64,000 bases of DNA from DASRLE01 sp963825315 (GTDB taxonomy: Bacteria > Verrucomicrobiota > Verrucomicrobiia > Limisphaerales > Palsa-1400), in assembly GCA_963825315.1 (NCBI GenBank), contig CAWGST010000001.1:2542001-2606000 (forward strand), in the 5' to 3' direction. The position numbers and the translations under genes were made by a program. Position 1 is the stretch's first letter, and every line of letters starts with the position of its first letter. The notes beneath the pieces are model-generated. The model saw nothing but the letters and a program-made list of their open reading frames with translations. It was not told the DNA's origin and made no database searches. Of this stretch, positions 8,999 through 16,300 are shown piece after piece.

Positions 8999-9894
8999 CA
9001 TGCTTGGACGAACTGGTCGGTCCAGATGCGAAGGTGAGCGTGCGCCATCAGTGCGAGCTGTTGGAGGTCTGCCGCGGCACGTATTATTACCTGGCCTGTG
9101 CGGAGACGGAGGAGAACCTGGGGCTGATGCGGCAGTTGGACCAGATGCATTTAGAGCATCCGGTTTATGGGAGCCGCAAGTTGACCGTGCTGTTGCGCCA
9201 GCAGGGATGGGCCATCAATCGCAAGCGGGTGCGGCGGCTGTTGCGCTTGATGGGGATCGAAGCGATCTACGCCAGGCCGCGCACCAGCCTGCCCGGGCCG
9301 GGACACCAGATTTTTCCGTATCTGTTGAGAGATTTGGTGGTCACGGGGCCGGATCAGGTCTGGTGTTCGGACATCACCTATGTTCCTATGGCCACGGGGT
9401 TTATGTATTTGGTGGCGGTGATGGATTGGTGGAGTCGCCGCGTGCTGGGCTGGCGGTTGAGCAACACGATGGACACGGCCTTCTGTGTGGACGCTTGGGA
9501 AATGGCGTTGCGGCAGGGACGCCAGGCACCATTGATCTCCAACACCGATCAGGGTTCGCAATTCACCTCGCCGGTGTTTATCGACGCGGTGCAATCGGCC
9601 GGAGTGGACGTGAGCATGGACGGGCGCAAACGGTGGCTGGACAACCGTTTCATCGAACGGCTCTGGCGGAGCGTCAAGTATGAGGACATCTACCTCCAGG
9701 ATTACAGCGGCGGCTTGGACGCCGGACGCGGGCTGGGAAAATGGTTTGACAGTTACAATGACGAGCGGCCCCACCAGGCGCTGGGCTACACGACGCCCTC
9801 GGAAGTCTATCGGGCGCCCGACTCCTACGGCGCCAAGCCGGCGACCTTGGAAGCGATGCAACCGCAACCCGGAAGAGGCGCAGAAAGGGTGTAG
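8836..9894 (+). CDS. IS3-family transposase OrfB (DDE integrase domain)
   Basis: The frame is open from 8836, but homology-bearing sequence starts only after the A-run at 8969-8977, so the functional product is probably an OrfAB fusion made by -1 frameshifting from orfA. The part after the shift has the IS3 HTH_21 helper region (EHPVYGSRKLTVLLR) and an rve-type catalytic core: VWCSDITYV (first Asp), NTDQGSQFTS (second Asp) and the Glu in FIERLWRSVKYE. It ends with the family's YNDERPHQALGYTTPSEVY. It catalyses excision and insertion of the element. Nothing looks decayed. Confidence 0.92.
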   Translation: MESHHSGPVAGVVRGGCGGPRGSGGIDRAVASKDWAVDRGPGLAQKKIQTDGSLTCLDELVGPDAKVSVRHQCELLEVCRGTYYYLACAETEENLGLMRQLDQMHLEHPVYGSRKLTVLLRQQGWAINRKRVRRLLRLMGIEAIYARPRTSLPGPGHQIFPYLLRDLVVTGPDQVWCSDITYVPMATGFMYLVAVMDWWSRRVLGWRLSNTMDTAFCVDAWEMALRQGRQAPLISNTDQGSQFTSPVFIDAVQSAGVDVSMDGRKRWLDNRFIERLWRSVKYEDIYLQDYSGGLDAGRGLGKWFDSYNDERPHQALGYTTPSEVYRAPDSYGAKPATLEAMQPQPGRGAERV

Positions 9895-10378
9895 GCAGCC
9901 GCTGGCGCGCCCGCAAAGCCACTCACAGAAAAGACTTGAAAACAGACCGCCTACGGCGGTAAGAATAGAGGTGCTAACAAAACGGAGAGGGAGAGCGGAC
10001 TGGAATCAACGAAGGTTCGTTCTCTCTTTTCGAAAGTTCTTTGAAGCGCAAATCAGGCAAGAGACAACAAGAAACATATATGACAACAGATCGAAGGAGT
10101 CCATCTTAATTTATGCGCTTCGTGGTCTAAATGATGGGGTCCACCTCACAGGGCTAAAATTGAAGAACGACAACTGAAATTGGATAAGAGTAAAAGGAAA
10201 AAGAAGGGAGAGCATAAAACACTGGAAGAGTACAGGGCTACAGCAGATGAAATGAATGTTTTTCGCCAATGGTGGAGAAACAATACGATGCACTCAAGAG
10301 GTGTATATAATGCGTTAGAGGCCGCCGGTGTTTTTAAGCGCGTGTATGTATTCATGGAAAGATTATCCTCCAATGCAA

Positions 10379-10470
10379 TTACCGATTAAGCAATTCCTCC
10401 ACCGTCCAGACGTGGTCTGTCAGACCGGCGGCCATTGCCGGGGTGCGTTCAATGGCTTTCGCGGTTTCCG
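10379..10470 (-). pseudogene. C-terminal fragment of another transposase
   Basis: The minus-strand frame ending at 10379 reads TETAKAIERTPAMAAGLTDHVWTVEELLNR (residues just inside the MITE boundary to the stop). RTPAMAAG.TDHVW..EELL is a C-terminal phrase I associate with transposases of the IS1/IS1595 type, though I cannot name the family firmly. The similarity stops exactly at the left end of the MITE-like repeat at 10471. This suggests that repeat, or an associated deletion, removed the rest. The fragment overlaps the 3' end of the HEPN-like gene by 11 bases. Confidence 0.4.
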
Positions 10471-10674
10471 TGAAAGGGTCAGTCCTCGGAATCAAGGAAT
10501 TATGGGCTTGACGAATGGAAGGAGGGCGGTAAGATGACGGAAATAAATTTGGATCACATTGAAATCGGCGCTGGCACAAATAAGCGAGAATGAAAGGTGA
10601 AGAATTCAAAATACTCGATTCCGAGGACTGACCCGAATGGCAGTTAGTTAAGGCATCGAGAATGCGGGGTGTTT

Positions 10675-12111
10675 TCATTTGGCGGTGGTGTCAAGACGAT
10701 AGCGGTTTTGGTGGGGAATCTCCAAAAACTTGTGGCGATGGTTCATTAGGCGCGGGTAGGGCTTGGGCCGCCGCTTGACGGCGCGCGGTTCGCGACGGCC
10801 CGGACGATCGGGCAGCAAATCGGCGGCCAAGACGCGGAAGAGATCCTCCAGCAACTGTCGGCGGCGGCGCTCAGAGCGGGCCTGAGCCAAGGCTTGGCTG
10901 TAGTGGCGGGCCGCCGCCAAGGCACCGGCAAAACTGATTCGTTCCAGAGCAACCCGGTGACGCCGGGCCGCTTCGAGCATGAGGCGGCGGACCAGGTTAT
11001 GCACCAGGATATGCAAGCGCAGTTCCCGCTCCAGCATGGCGGGACTTTTGCAACTCATCATGTCCATCTGCAAGGTGGTTTTGAGGTTGCGCAGGGTCAG
11101 TTCCATGGCCCAGCGGCGGTAGTAGAGCTGCCCCAGGGCGGCGGGCGGATATTGCGTCGAGTCCAGCAAAGTGGTCACGAGGATAACTTGGGTGGAGCGG
11201 AAGCCGGGCAGGCCCAGGCGGCACCGCACCAGGCGCAAGGTCAGGATTTCGGGCAGGGCGTTCCATTCTTTTGCACTGACAGTGCGGGGACGCTGGGCCG
11301 GCTTGCGCCATTGCACCAGCCGTTCGTGTCGGCTCAGGCGCCGACCGCGGCGGAAGTCACGGCGAACGGAGCCTTTGACGCGAAAGACCGCATCGACGTT
11401 GCGCCGCAGGCACTGGGCCAAAAGGCCCCAAGAGCAAAATCCCCGGTCACCCAACAGGATGCTGCCCGGAGACAAGTGATCCCACAACGTTTGTAAGAGT
11501 GTCAGTTCGTGTTGCTGCCATTGACCGGTGGCCCAGGCGACCAGCAGGCCGGTGGCCAGGCCGAGCAAGCCAACCAGGCGGATAATGGGGAAACCACAGC
11601 CGGGCTTCTGCGCCGATTGCTGGGGAAAGGCTTGCTGGTTTTCCGCCGTGTCTGGGGCGGTGACACAAGAGCCGTCCACCACCAAAACTTCCCGGCCCAG
11701 CCAGAGGTCCCCCGCGGCGGTGGCGGCGCGGGCCTCTTGCACCAAGCCAGCATGCATGTCCTGCAACCGTTCCAGCGGCACACCCGCCCGCGCCTGGCAA
11801 TAAGGGCTGGTGGTGTCGGGCGGGGGACGGGTGCCGCCGGCCAGACAAAGGGCCTGGGCTTGGCGGATGGCCTCGCGGCAGGAGGCCCCCGCCTGGGAGA
11901 TTTGCCAGAGAAAAGTCCAGAAGACCAAGCGCAGGTTCCAGCAACGGTCGCGCGAATGAGCGCCCTCCTCCTGCTGGGCCAGGCGCCAGTGGGGAATCCA
12001 GTCGGTGAAGAGCCGTTCGAGTTGGTGGATCGAAGGGCCCAGGGTGGTGCGCAAGCGTTGGAGTTGGGCGGCGAAGAGGCCGGCCCAAGGGGTAAAGTCA
12101 GGCGTGTTCAT
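10675..12111 (-). CDS. IS4-family DDE transposase
   Basis: About 478 residues from the ATG at 12111 (the open frame extends to 12147, with other possible starts). The DDE residues are visible: VLVVDGSC (first Asp), LLGDRGFCSW (second Asp), and the Y-x2-R-x3-E-x6-K signature in YYRRWAMELTLRNLK, diagnostic of IS4. N-terminal helices (DRCWNLRLVFWTFLWQI) match the family's DNA-binding region. It appears intact and therefore potentially active. It is divergent from the passenger gene, with 51 bp between the starts. Confidence 0.93.
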   Translation of the reverse strand: MNTPDFTPWAGLFAAQLQRLRTTLGPSIHQLERLFTDWIPHWRLAQQEEGAHSRDRCWNLRLVFWTFLWQISQAGASCREAIRQAQALCLAGGTRPPPDTTSPYCQARAGVPLERLQDMHAGLVQEARAATAAGDLWLGREVLVVDGSCVTAPDTAENQQAFPQQSAQKPGCGFPIIRLVGLLGLATGLLVAWATGQWQQHELTLLQTLWDHLSPGSILLGDRGFCSWGLLAQCLRRNVDAVFRVKGSVRRDFRRGRRLSRHERLVQWRKPAQRPRTVSAKEWNALPEILTLRLVRCRLGLPGFRSTQVILVTTLLDSTQYPPAALGQLYYRRWAMELTLRNLKTTLQMDMMSCKSPAMLERELRLHILVHNLVRRLMLEAARRHRVALERISFAGALAAARHYSQALAQARSERRRRQLLEDLFRVLAADLLPDRPGRREPRAVKRRPKPYPRLMNHRHKFLEIPHQNRYRLDTTAK

Positions 12112-12162
12112 ATAAGACAGCATATATACTGTCCTATTGACGGCCATGCTAGACTTTTTGGC

Positions 12163-12513
12163 ATGAAAAAGAAATCAGATCCCGCCCTGGAGCCGCTGCC
12201 CGCCGCCTACCGGCGGTGGCAAGGCCAGTTGGCCCGTATTGGATGGGTGGCCTTGGGCACGGTATTGGAACGCAACCGCCCCGGCCAGGGCGGCCCGCGC
12301 TACCAGTGGTCCCGCCGAGTGGAAGGGAAAACGATCACCGTGGCCCTGAGCGCCGAACAATTTGCCTGGCTCAAATCCGCCATTGCTAACCAGCGCAAAG
12401 CCTGGAACATCCTCGAACAAATGCACCGCTATGCGCTCCAGCACATGTGGCAAACCTTGCCCGGAACGACCCGTCGCAAGAAGCTCAGTAACAAGACGTT
12501 GGGCCTTAACTAA
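12163..12513 (+). CDS. DUF6788-like IS passenger protein
   Basis: A 116-residue protein starting at the ATG at 12163; the open frame runs far upstream only as a shadow of the transposase. The core GPRYQWSRRVEGKTITVALS followed by EQFAWLKSAIANQRK matches what I know as DUF6788, a small family often beside transposases in Verrucomicrobiota and other environmental bacteria. Function is unknown. It lies wholly inside the IS4 inverted repeats and reads outward, ending 10 bases before the right one. It may be a transposition cofactor or regulator (inference). Confidence 0.75.
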   Translation: MKKKSDPALEPLPAAYRRWQGQLARIGWVALGTVLERNRPGQGGPRYQWSRRVEGKTITVALSAEQFAWLKSAIANQRKAWNILEQMHRYALQHMWQTLPGTTRRKKLSNKTLGLN

Positions 12514-12550
12514 CTGCCATTCAGGACTGACCCTTTCATGAGCTCTGGAC

Positions 12551-12557
12551 GTTAGGC
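12551..12557 (+). other. Candidate attC right core site (GTTAGGC)
   Basis: GTTAGGC matches the GTTRRRY consensus of the 3' core of an integron attC site. It is preceded by GAGCTCTGGAC and followed 12 bases later by an ORF start, as at the beginning of a gene cassette. The rest of that attC has been displaced by the MITE and IS4 insertions. Confidence 0.45.
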
Positions 12558-12569
12558 TGCTTTGCGATT

Positions 12570-12929
12570 ATGAAAGTTCGTACAAAAATCATCATTTTCT
12601 GGTTACTATTTCTGCTATTTTGGACGCTGCTTCTCTGTTGGTGGCAGTATAGACTTTTCTGGTTACCTATCTTTCTTATCGCATTCATGATTTTGGAAAG
12701 CATAAAGCCACGGCATCCAAATCCAGCGCCGCGAAAGATTAAGTTCCTTACGCTGTTAGTAGCGGTTGCTTTTTTGTTTACATTCGTTGTTCACGGCTTT
12801 TTATTTCCACACTCGGCAGGTCTTTACCTATTCTGCAAGGTCGTTTTGGCAGTGTTGACAATTCCAGTGCTTTGTTACAGAGCGTATGCAGATTATCTTT
12901 GGTTCAGTTCGTCATCCCAAGCAGCCTAA
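12570..12929 (+). CDS. Small polytopic membrane protein, probable integron-cassette ORF
   Basis: A 119-residue, AT-rich gene encoding about four hydrophobic segments (FWLLFLLFWTLLLCWW, LPIFLIAFMIL, FLTLLVAVAFLFTFVV, LYLFCKVVLAVLTIPVL) separated by a short basic, Pro-rich loop (IKPRHPNPAPRK). I recognise no family. The ORF starts 12 bases after a GTTAGGC core, and its TAA stop lies inside a GCCTAAC core, which is the layout of an integron gene cassette. Its codon use is unlike the chromosomal neighbours. It is bracketed by two copies of the MITE-like repeat. Confidence 0.6.
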   Translation: MKVRTKIIIFWLLFLLFWTLLLCWWQYRLFWLPIFLIAFMILESIKPRHPNPAPRKIKFLTLLVAVAFLFTFVVHGFLFPHSAGLYLFCKVVLAVLTIPVLCYRAYADYLWFSSSSQAA

Positions 12930-12930
12930 C
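12924..12930 (+). other. Candidate attC left core site (GCCTAAC)
   Basis: GCCTAAC matches the RYYYAAC consensus and continues into AAGTCGCC, like many attC sites. It overlaps the stop codon of the preceding ORF. MITE copy 2 begins 10 bases later, so the remainder of the attC is interrupted or lost. Confidence 0.45.
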
Positions 12931-12939
12931 AAGTCGCCG

Positions 12940-13108
12940 TGAAAGGGTCAATCCTCGGAATCAAGGAATTATGGGCTTGACGAATGGAAGGAGGGCGGTA
13001 AGATGACGGAAATAAATTTCGATCACATTGAAATCGGCGCAGGCACAAATAAGCGAGAATGAAAGGTGAAGAATCCAAAATACTCGATTCCGAGGATTGA
13101 CCCTTTCA
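12940..13108. repeat. MITE-like 169-bp palindromic-ended repeat, copy 2
   Basis: Nearly identical to copy 1, with the same length and a perfect 23-bp terminal inverted repeat. One position differs between the copies (A here, G in copy 1) and is matched by the complementary change in the other arm, so each copy keeps perfect pairing. A TCGCC direct repeat flanks it (12934-12938 and 13109-13113) with one extra G on the left, a possible target duplication. Confidence 0.85.
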
Positions 13109-13219
13109 TCGCCACTTGCGGCCCACTCGACATTGACGACCCGCAGCCCGCCATCACCGTAATGATGCCGGACGAGGATTCCTTGTTACCGACCGCTAAC
13201 ATCAGAATGTCAAGAATGT

Positions 13220-13255
13220 ATCACCGGTGAAGGTTCGGAACGCTTCACCGGTGAT
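13220..13255. terminator. Strong bidirectional hairpin
   Basis: ATCACCGGTGAAG (13220-13232) pairs perfectly with CTTCACCGGTGAT (13243-13255), and the loop itself is nearly self-complementary. It lies 50 bp beyond the stop of the minus-strand alpha/beta hydrolase gene. There is no T-run, so terminator activity is only a guess; it could equally be a repeat or protein-binding palindrome. Confidence 0.45.
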
Positions 13256-13304
13256 TAGCCGTGGCCTTCTGTTACCGCAACTCTTGTCGCGCTGATTTTT
13301 GGCT

Positions 13305-14045
13305 TTAGTTGGAGGAGGTAGCGGCTTTCTCAATTATTTCCGCGACCTTTGCTGGTTTGGAAATGTAGACGGAATGACTGCCGGGCACTTCCATTACCTC
13401 CGCTTTAATACGCCCGGCCATTGCTCGTTGAGCGGGAGGCGGAATCATTTTGTCATCCGAGGCAACCAAATAATGGCTCGGCTTGGTTTTCCAAGCCGGC
13501 TCCGAGACTGCACCTGACAAGGCTTCAACACCCCAGGGCACCTGAGAATCGGCCATGAATGACGCCGTTTCCGGTTCGACGTCCGCAGCAAATGATGCAG
13601 CGAATTTGTTTCGGTCGAGGAAGAGATAGCCGTCCTTGGGCGGCAAAATCGGCGGCACCGGCGCGCCGGGCGGAGGATTCGCGATAAGCGATGCCACGGA
13701 TTCTCCCTTGTCAGGAGCAAAAGCCGTAATGTAAACAAGGCCAGACACCTTGGGATGAGTGCCTGCCTCCGTTATCACCACTCCACCATAGGAATGTCCC
13801 ACGAGAACGACTTCACTTCCCAAACTGTCGATCACGGATTTTGTGACCGCAACGTCGTCGGCCAAAGACTTGGTTGGGTTTTGGACGATTAAGACGTTAT
13901 AGCCTTTTTTCTTGAGAATGTTGTATACGCCTGCCCAGCCCGAACCGTCCACAAACCCACCGTGAACAAGAACAATTGCCTTGCTGGATTTGGCGCTGAT
14001 TGCGTTTCTCTTGCTTTCCTGCTCATTTGATTTCTGTGTATTCAT
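13305..14045 (-). CDS. Alpha/beta hydrolase
   Basis: A 246-residue protein from the ATG at 14045, preceded by AAAGGTGAG at proper spacing; the frame extends upstream to 14141 without a better start. AIVLVHGGFVDGSGW forms the oxyanion-hole region. VVLVGHSYGG carries the nucleophile Ser. The acid lies around VASDDKMIPP and the His is in GSHSVY. It resembles the EstC/salicylate esterase-like hydrolases of the Abhydrolase_6 group, active on small esters. The substrate cannot be told. A Lys/Ser/Glu-rich N-terminus (residues 1-22) precedes the fold and is not an obvious signal peptide. Its upstream leader resembles that of the lipoprotein gene at 51.7 kb. Confidence 0.85.
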   Translation of the reverse strand: MNTQKSNEQESKRNAISAKSSKAIVLVHGGFVDGSGWAGVYNILKKKGYNVLIVQNPTKSLADDVAVTKSVIDSLGSEVVLVGHSYGGVVITEAGTHPKVSGLVYITAFAPDKGESVASLIANPPPGAPVPPILPPKDGYLFLDRNKFAASFAADVEPETASFMADSQVPWGVEALSGAVSEPAWKTKPSHYLVASDDKMIPPPAQRAMAGRIKAEVMEVPGSHSVYISKPAKVAEIIEKAATSSN

Positions 14046-14063
14046 AATGCTCACCTTTCTGCC

Positions 14064-14186
14064 GGGATTCCCATTTGATCTCTTGCCCACGACCAGCGTG
14101 AGCATTTTTCTTGATTCTGTTCCTTCTCCACAAATTTGCAAGCCGCTTTCCAGTCCGCCCTCCGCTTTTCTCTGGTACAGGGGGTG
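14064..14186 (-). repeat. Leader-associated repeat, copy A
   Basis: About 123 bp that aligns colinearly with 51683-51806. Shared blocks include TCTTGCCCACGACCAGCGTG, a CTCCACA.ATTTGCAAG block and TTTTCTCTGG. It sits immediately upstream of the alpha/beta hydrolase start (minus strand), as copy B does for a lipoprotein gene. It contains a GCCCACG/CGTGAGC hairpin followed on the plus strand by ATTTTTC. Confidence 0.7.
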
Positions 14187-14235
14187 TTCCGATGCCTTTT
14201 TTGGCTCCCAAGCCCATAGCAGGGTCGGTTCCTAG

Positions 14236-15600
14236 TATTACTCTGTTAAGTAGAAATAGGCGAAAAATCTTCAAATTCAGTCAGGCAGCAGGGACACAAG
14301 CCGCGCGAGCGCACGATCAATGGCTGCATCGCCCGCAACGCCTGTTCCCACGTGAGGCCAGAAGTTTTTTTTGGCGCGTAGATAATCCATCGCCACAAAC
14401 AAATAGGCGACGGCGGCCATGACCAGATGGTGGTGGAATCCGCGCCAACTGCGTCCCTCATAGTGGTCCAAGCCCAAGTCGTCTTTGCCCCGTTGAAAAT
14501 ACTGTTCGATGGGCCAGCGGCCGCGGCTCAAGCGCAGGCTCCGCCCCTTGGTCGGCGGTTGCTTGAGCCAGGCAGCATAAACATGATACGGATCGGGCTG
14601 GCCTTCGGGCCAATCCACCACCAGCCAGCAGGATGGCCACTCTCCGCTCTTCTCGTCCAAATCGGTGTTGAGATAAATCTGCCTCCACGCCAGGCGTGTC
14701 GCGCGCTTTTCGCCGTCGGCCGCCTCCCAAGTCGCCGCCTGCCATTCCCGGGCTTTGAAGCCTTCAGCCAAACGCCGCAACGACTGCGCTTTGGGGGCCG
14801 TCTTGGTGACCCTCCAAAGTTTGTAGCCGTGGGCCAGCTTGGGGCGTTGCGCCCAAGCCAGCCAGTGTTCTTCGCCGTGAAGGAAGTATTCCAGTCCCAA
14901 CCCGCGCAGGCGCCGCCGCCACTCGGGGGTTCTTCCGTAAGCGGAATCGCCCAAAACCGGGGCCGCCGTCAAACCGTCCGCCAGCGCCTCCTCGATCAAG
15001 TCTCCAGCAATGTCGGGCTTGGTCTGAAAGTTCACCTGCTCGGGCACTCCGGCCTCCCGCCGCCGGGATCGGTCCCTGGTCCAGATTTCCGGCAGATAGA
15101 GCCTTCCTCCCACCGGGGCCGCAATGTCCCCATCCGTGACCACCAACTCGACGGCTACTTGGCACTGCGCCTGTTTGCCCACCGCCCCACAATATTGGTG
15201 ACTGACTCCCACCGAATGGTTGCCTTGTTTGAGCCAGCCGGTTTCGTCCACGACCCACGCCTGCAACGGCTCCATCGCCGGAATGACCTCACGCCGAATC
15301 GCCCGCCAGACGTGGCTCTCCTGCCAGGGACTGTCGCTCACGAATTGCTGCAGCTTCTGACTGTCCACCTGCAGCCGCTGCGCGATGGGTTCGATGGATT
15401 TGCGTTGTCCGGGCATTAAAAGGCCCTGCACGTAGAGCGCTGCGCTCTCCCGCCGCTCGCTCCGTCCGATGTCGGCCACCAGTGGCTCGATGAATTTTTG
15501 AAACGCGGCGACCTTGCGCCGCCAGTGTGCGGAATTCCACTTCATGACCAACACTGTAGCACCCCCTCAAAATGTGTCAATATAACTTAACAGAGTAATA
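14236..15600 (-). mobile_element. IS701-family insertion sequence, complete
   Basis: The termini TATTACTCTGTTAAGT (14236-14251) and its exact complement ending at 15600 bound a 1,365-bp element. It is flanked by a 4-bp CTAG direct repeat (14232-14235 and 15601-15604), fitting the YTAR target of IS701. It carries one transposase gene. Confidence 0.92.
14277..15545 (-). CDS. IS701-family transposase
   Basis: A 422-residue protein from the ATG at 15545 (an in-frame GTG lies at 15554). The catalytic signatures are WVVDETGWLKQG (first Asp), VLGDSAYG (second Asp) and WPIEQYFQRGKDDLGLDHYE (Glu), followed by GRSWRGFHHHL. This is the IS701 DDE layout. The N-terminus has the family's YVQGLLMPGQRKSIEPIA and FVSDSPWQ. 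No interruption is visible, so the element is potentially active. Confidence 0.93.
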   Translation of the reverse strand: MKWNSAHWRRKVAAFQKFIEPLVADIGRSERRESAALYVQGLLMPGQRKSIEPIAQRLQVDSQKLQQFVSDSPWQESHVWRAIRREVIPAMEPLQAWVVDETGWLKQGNHSVGVSHQYCGAVGKQAQCQVAVELVVTDGDIAAPVGGRLYLPEIWTRDRSRRREAGVPEQVNFQTKPDIAGDLIEEALADGLTAAPVLGDSAYGRTPEWRRRLRGLGLEYFLHGEEHWLAWAQRPKLAHGYKLWRVTKTAPKAQSLRRLAEGFKAREWQAATWEAADGEKRATRLAWRQIYLNTDLDEKSGEWPSCWLVVDWPEGQPDPYHVYAAWLKQPPTKGRSLRLSRGRWPIEQYFQRGKDDLGLDHYEGRSWRGFHHHLVMAAVAYLFVAMDYLRAKKNFWPHVGTGVAGDAAIDRALARLVSLLPD

Positions 15601-15604
15601 CTAG

Positions 15605-16300
15605 CAAATCAACATTTTGTTTTGCGTCATGCCGAGAAAATACCGCCTCCCGCCCGCTTTATCCACCAACAGATCAGGGCAAACGCATCTAATATTGAAA
15701 TGCTGAATCTTTGCTTTAAATGTCTTCCTCCACCCTCTCCCCGCCCGCGCTGTCCACCAACAAATGCGCCTGGGGCAAAAGCAACATGTTGCCGCTCTGC
15801 TGCTCTTCGTGTTGCCAGGCTGGGCCACAGTCACAAGAAGCCCCTGCCTCCCCCAATCGCCCAACGTTAACGTTAATGTAACTGGTGTGTTGCTGGTCTG
15901 TTGCCGATTTTGTTGCCAGCTAAGTCGTTGACTATCAGCACTTGTTTCGGTGTTACGGGTTTTCCAGACCTACATATCAATCTTGCGTCTCGTGCGGAAT
16001 CTTGGGCCACAGATTGACACAGATGAGCAGATCAAGCAGAGGGTCTTTTTGCCATTCTGTGTTTATCTGTGAGGGTCTGTGGCTAAACGCCGTCCCCGCC
16101 GCTGTCCTGTGGGTCAAGGGGCGTTTATCCTGTCAAAATCCTCTTTCAGATGGCTCATTTTATACAGCTTCTGAGGCACCGAGAGACGAGAACCAGCAAT
16201 ATGTTGCCAGCCGTTGCCGCTGTGTTGCAGGCGGAAAATGGCAACGAAACCCTTGTAAAATGGGGCTTGTTGCAGTGTTGCCGATTTTCCAGACCTCTAT
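15605..16300. other. Intergenic stretch with short GTTGCC-rich repeats, no supported gene
   Basis: About 700 bp between the IS701 element and the GH94 stop. The phrase GTTGCCGATTTT occurs at about 15901 and 16276. TTTTCCAGACCT occurs at about 15960 and 16285, and GTTGCC recurs several more times. The open frames lack domains and plausible starts. It is probably eroded non-coding DNA downstream of the mannan operon. Confidence 0.5.

Larger units (their letters stand above)
8636..10148 (+). mobile_element. IS3-family insertion sequence, complete
   Basis: The terminal inverted repeats begin TGAGGTGGACCCCA at 8636 and read the same on the minus strand from 10148. Both sides then share a TAGACCA block. 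The element is flanked by a 3-bp direct repeat, CAG (8633-8635 and 10149-10151), typical of the family. Length is 1,513 bp. It contains orfA and orfB in different frames. From 9895 to the right end (about 250 bp) there is no gene. Confidence 0.92.
7983..10389 (+). pseudogene. HEPN-like domain gene split by an IS3 element
   Basis: The 5' part (7983-8635) and 3' part (10152-10389) join in frame when the IS3 element and one copy of its CAG target duplication are removed, giving a 296-residue protein. The 3' part includes WWRNNTMH, an RxxxxH signature as in HEPN RNase-type domains. Upstream are IAFPSA and CLAVGLDTAAVFHSMRIVEHGIR, a phrase I recognise from a widespread family of hypothetical proteins with C-terminal HEPN-like helices. 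HEPN proteins are often toxins or anti-phage nucleases, but no partner gene is visible here, so that role is inference. Base composition is clearly AT-richer than in surrounding genes, suggesting acquisition. The interrupted copy would yield a 224-residue protein ending in IS sequence. Confidence 0.8.
10635..12522 (-). mobile_element. IS4-family insertion sequence, complete, with DUF6788 passenger
   Basis: The left end GAATGGCAGTTAGTTAAGGC (10635-10654) and its exact reverse complement at 12503-12522 bound a 1,888-bp element. It is flanked by an 11-bp direct repeat AGGACTGACCC (10624-10634 and 12523-12533), a target-duplication length typical of IS4. It contains a minus-strand transposase and a divergent plus-strand passenger gene. 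Confidence 0.92.
10471..12538. repeat. MITE-like 169-bp palindromic-ended repeat, copy 1, interrupted by IS4
   Basis: Left part 10471-10634 and right part 12534-12538 form one 169-bp unit once the IS4 element and one copy of its 11-bp target duplication are removed. The ends are a perfect 23-bp inverted repeat starting TGAAAGGGTCA. A second copy lies at 12940-13108. There is no coding capacity of its own. Confidence 0.85.
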
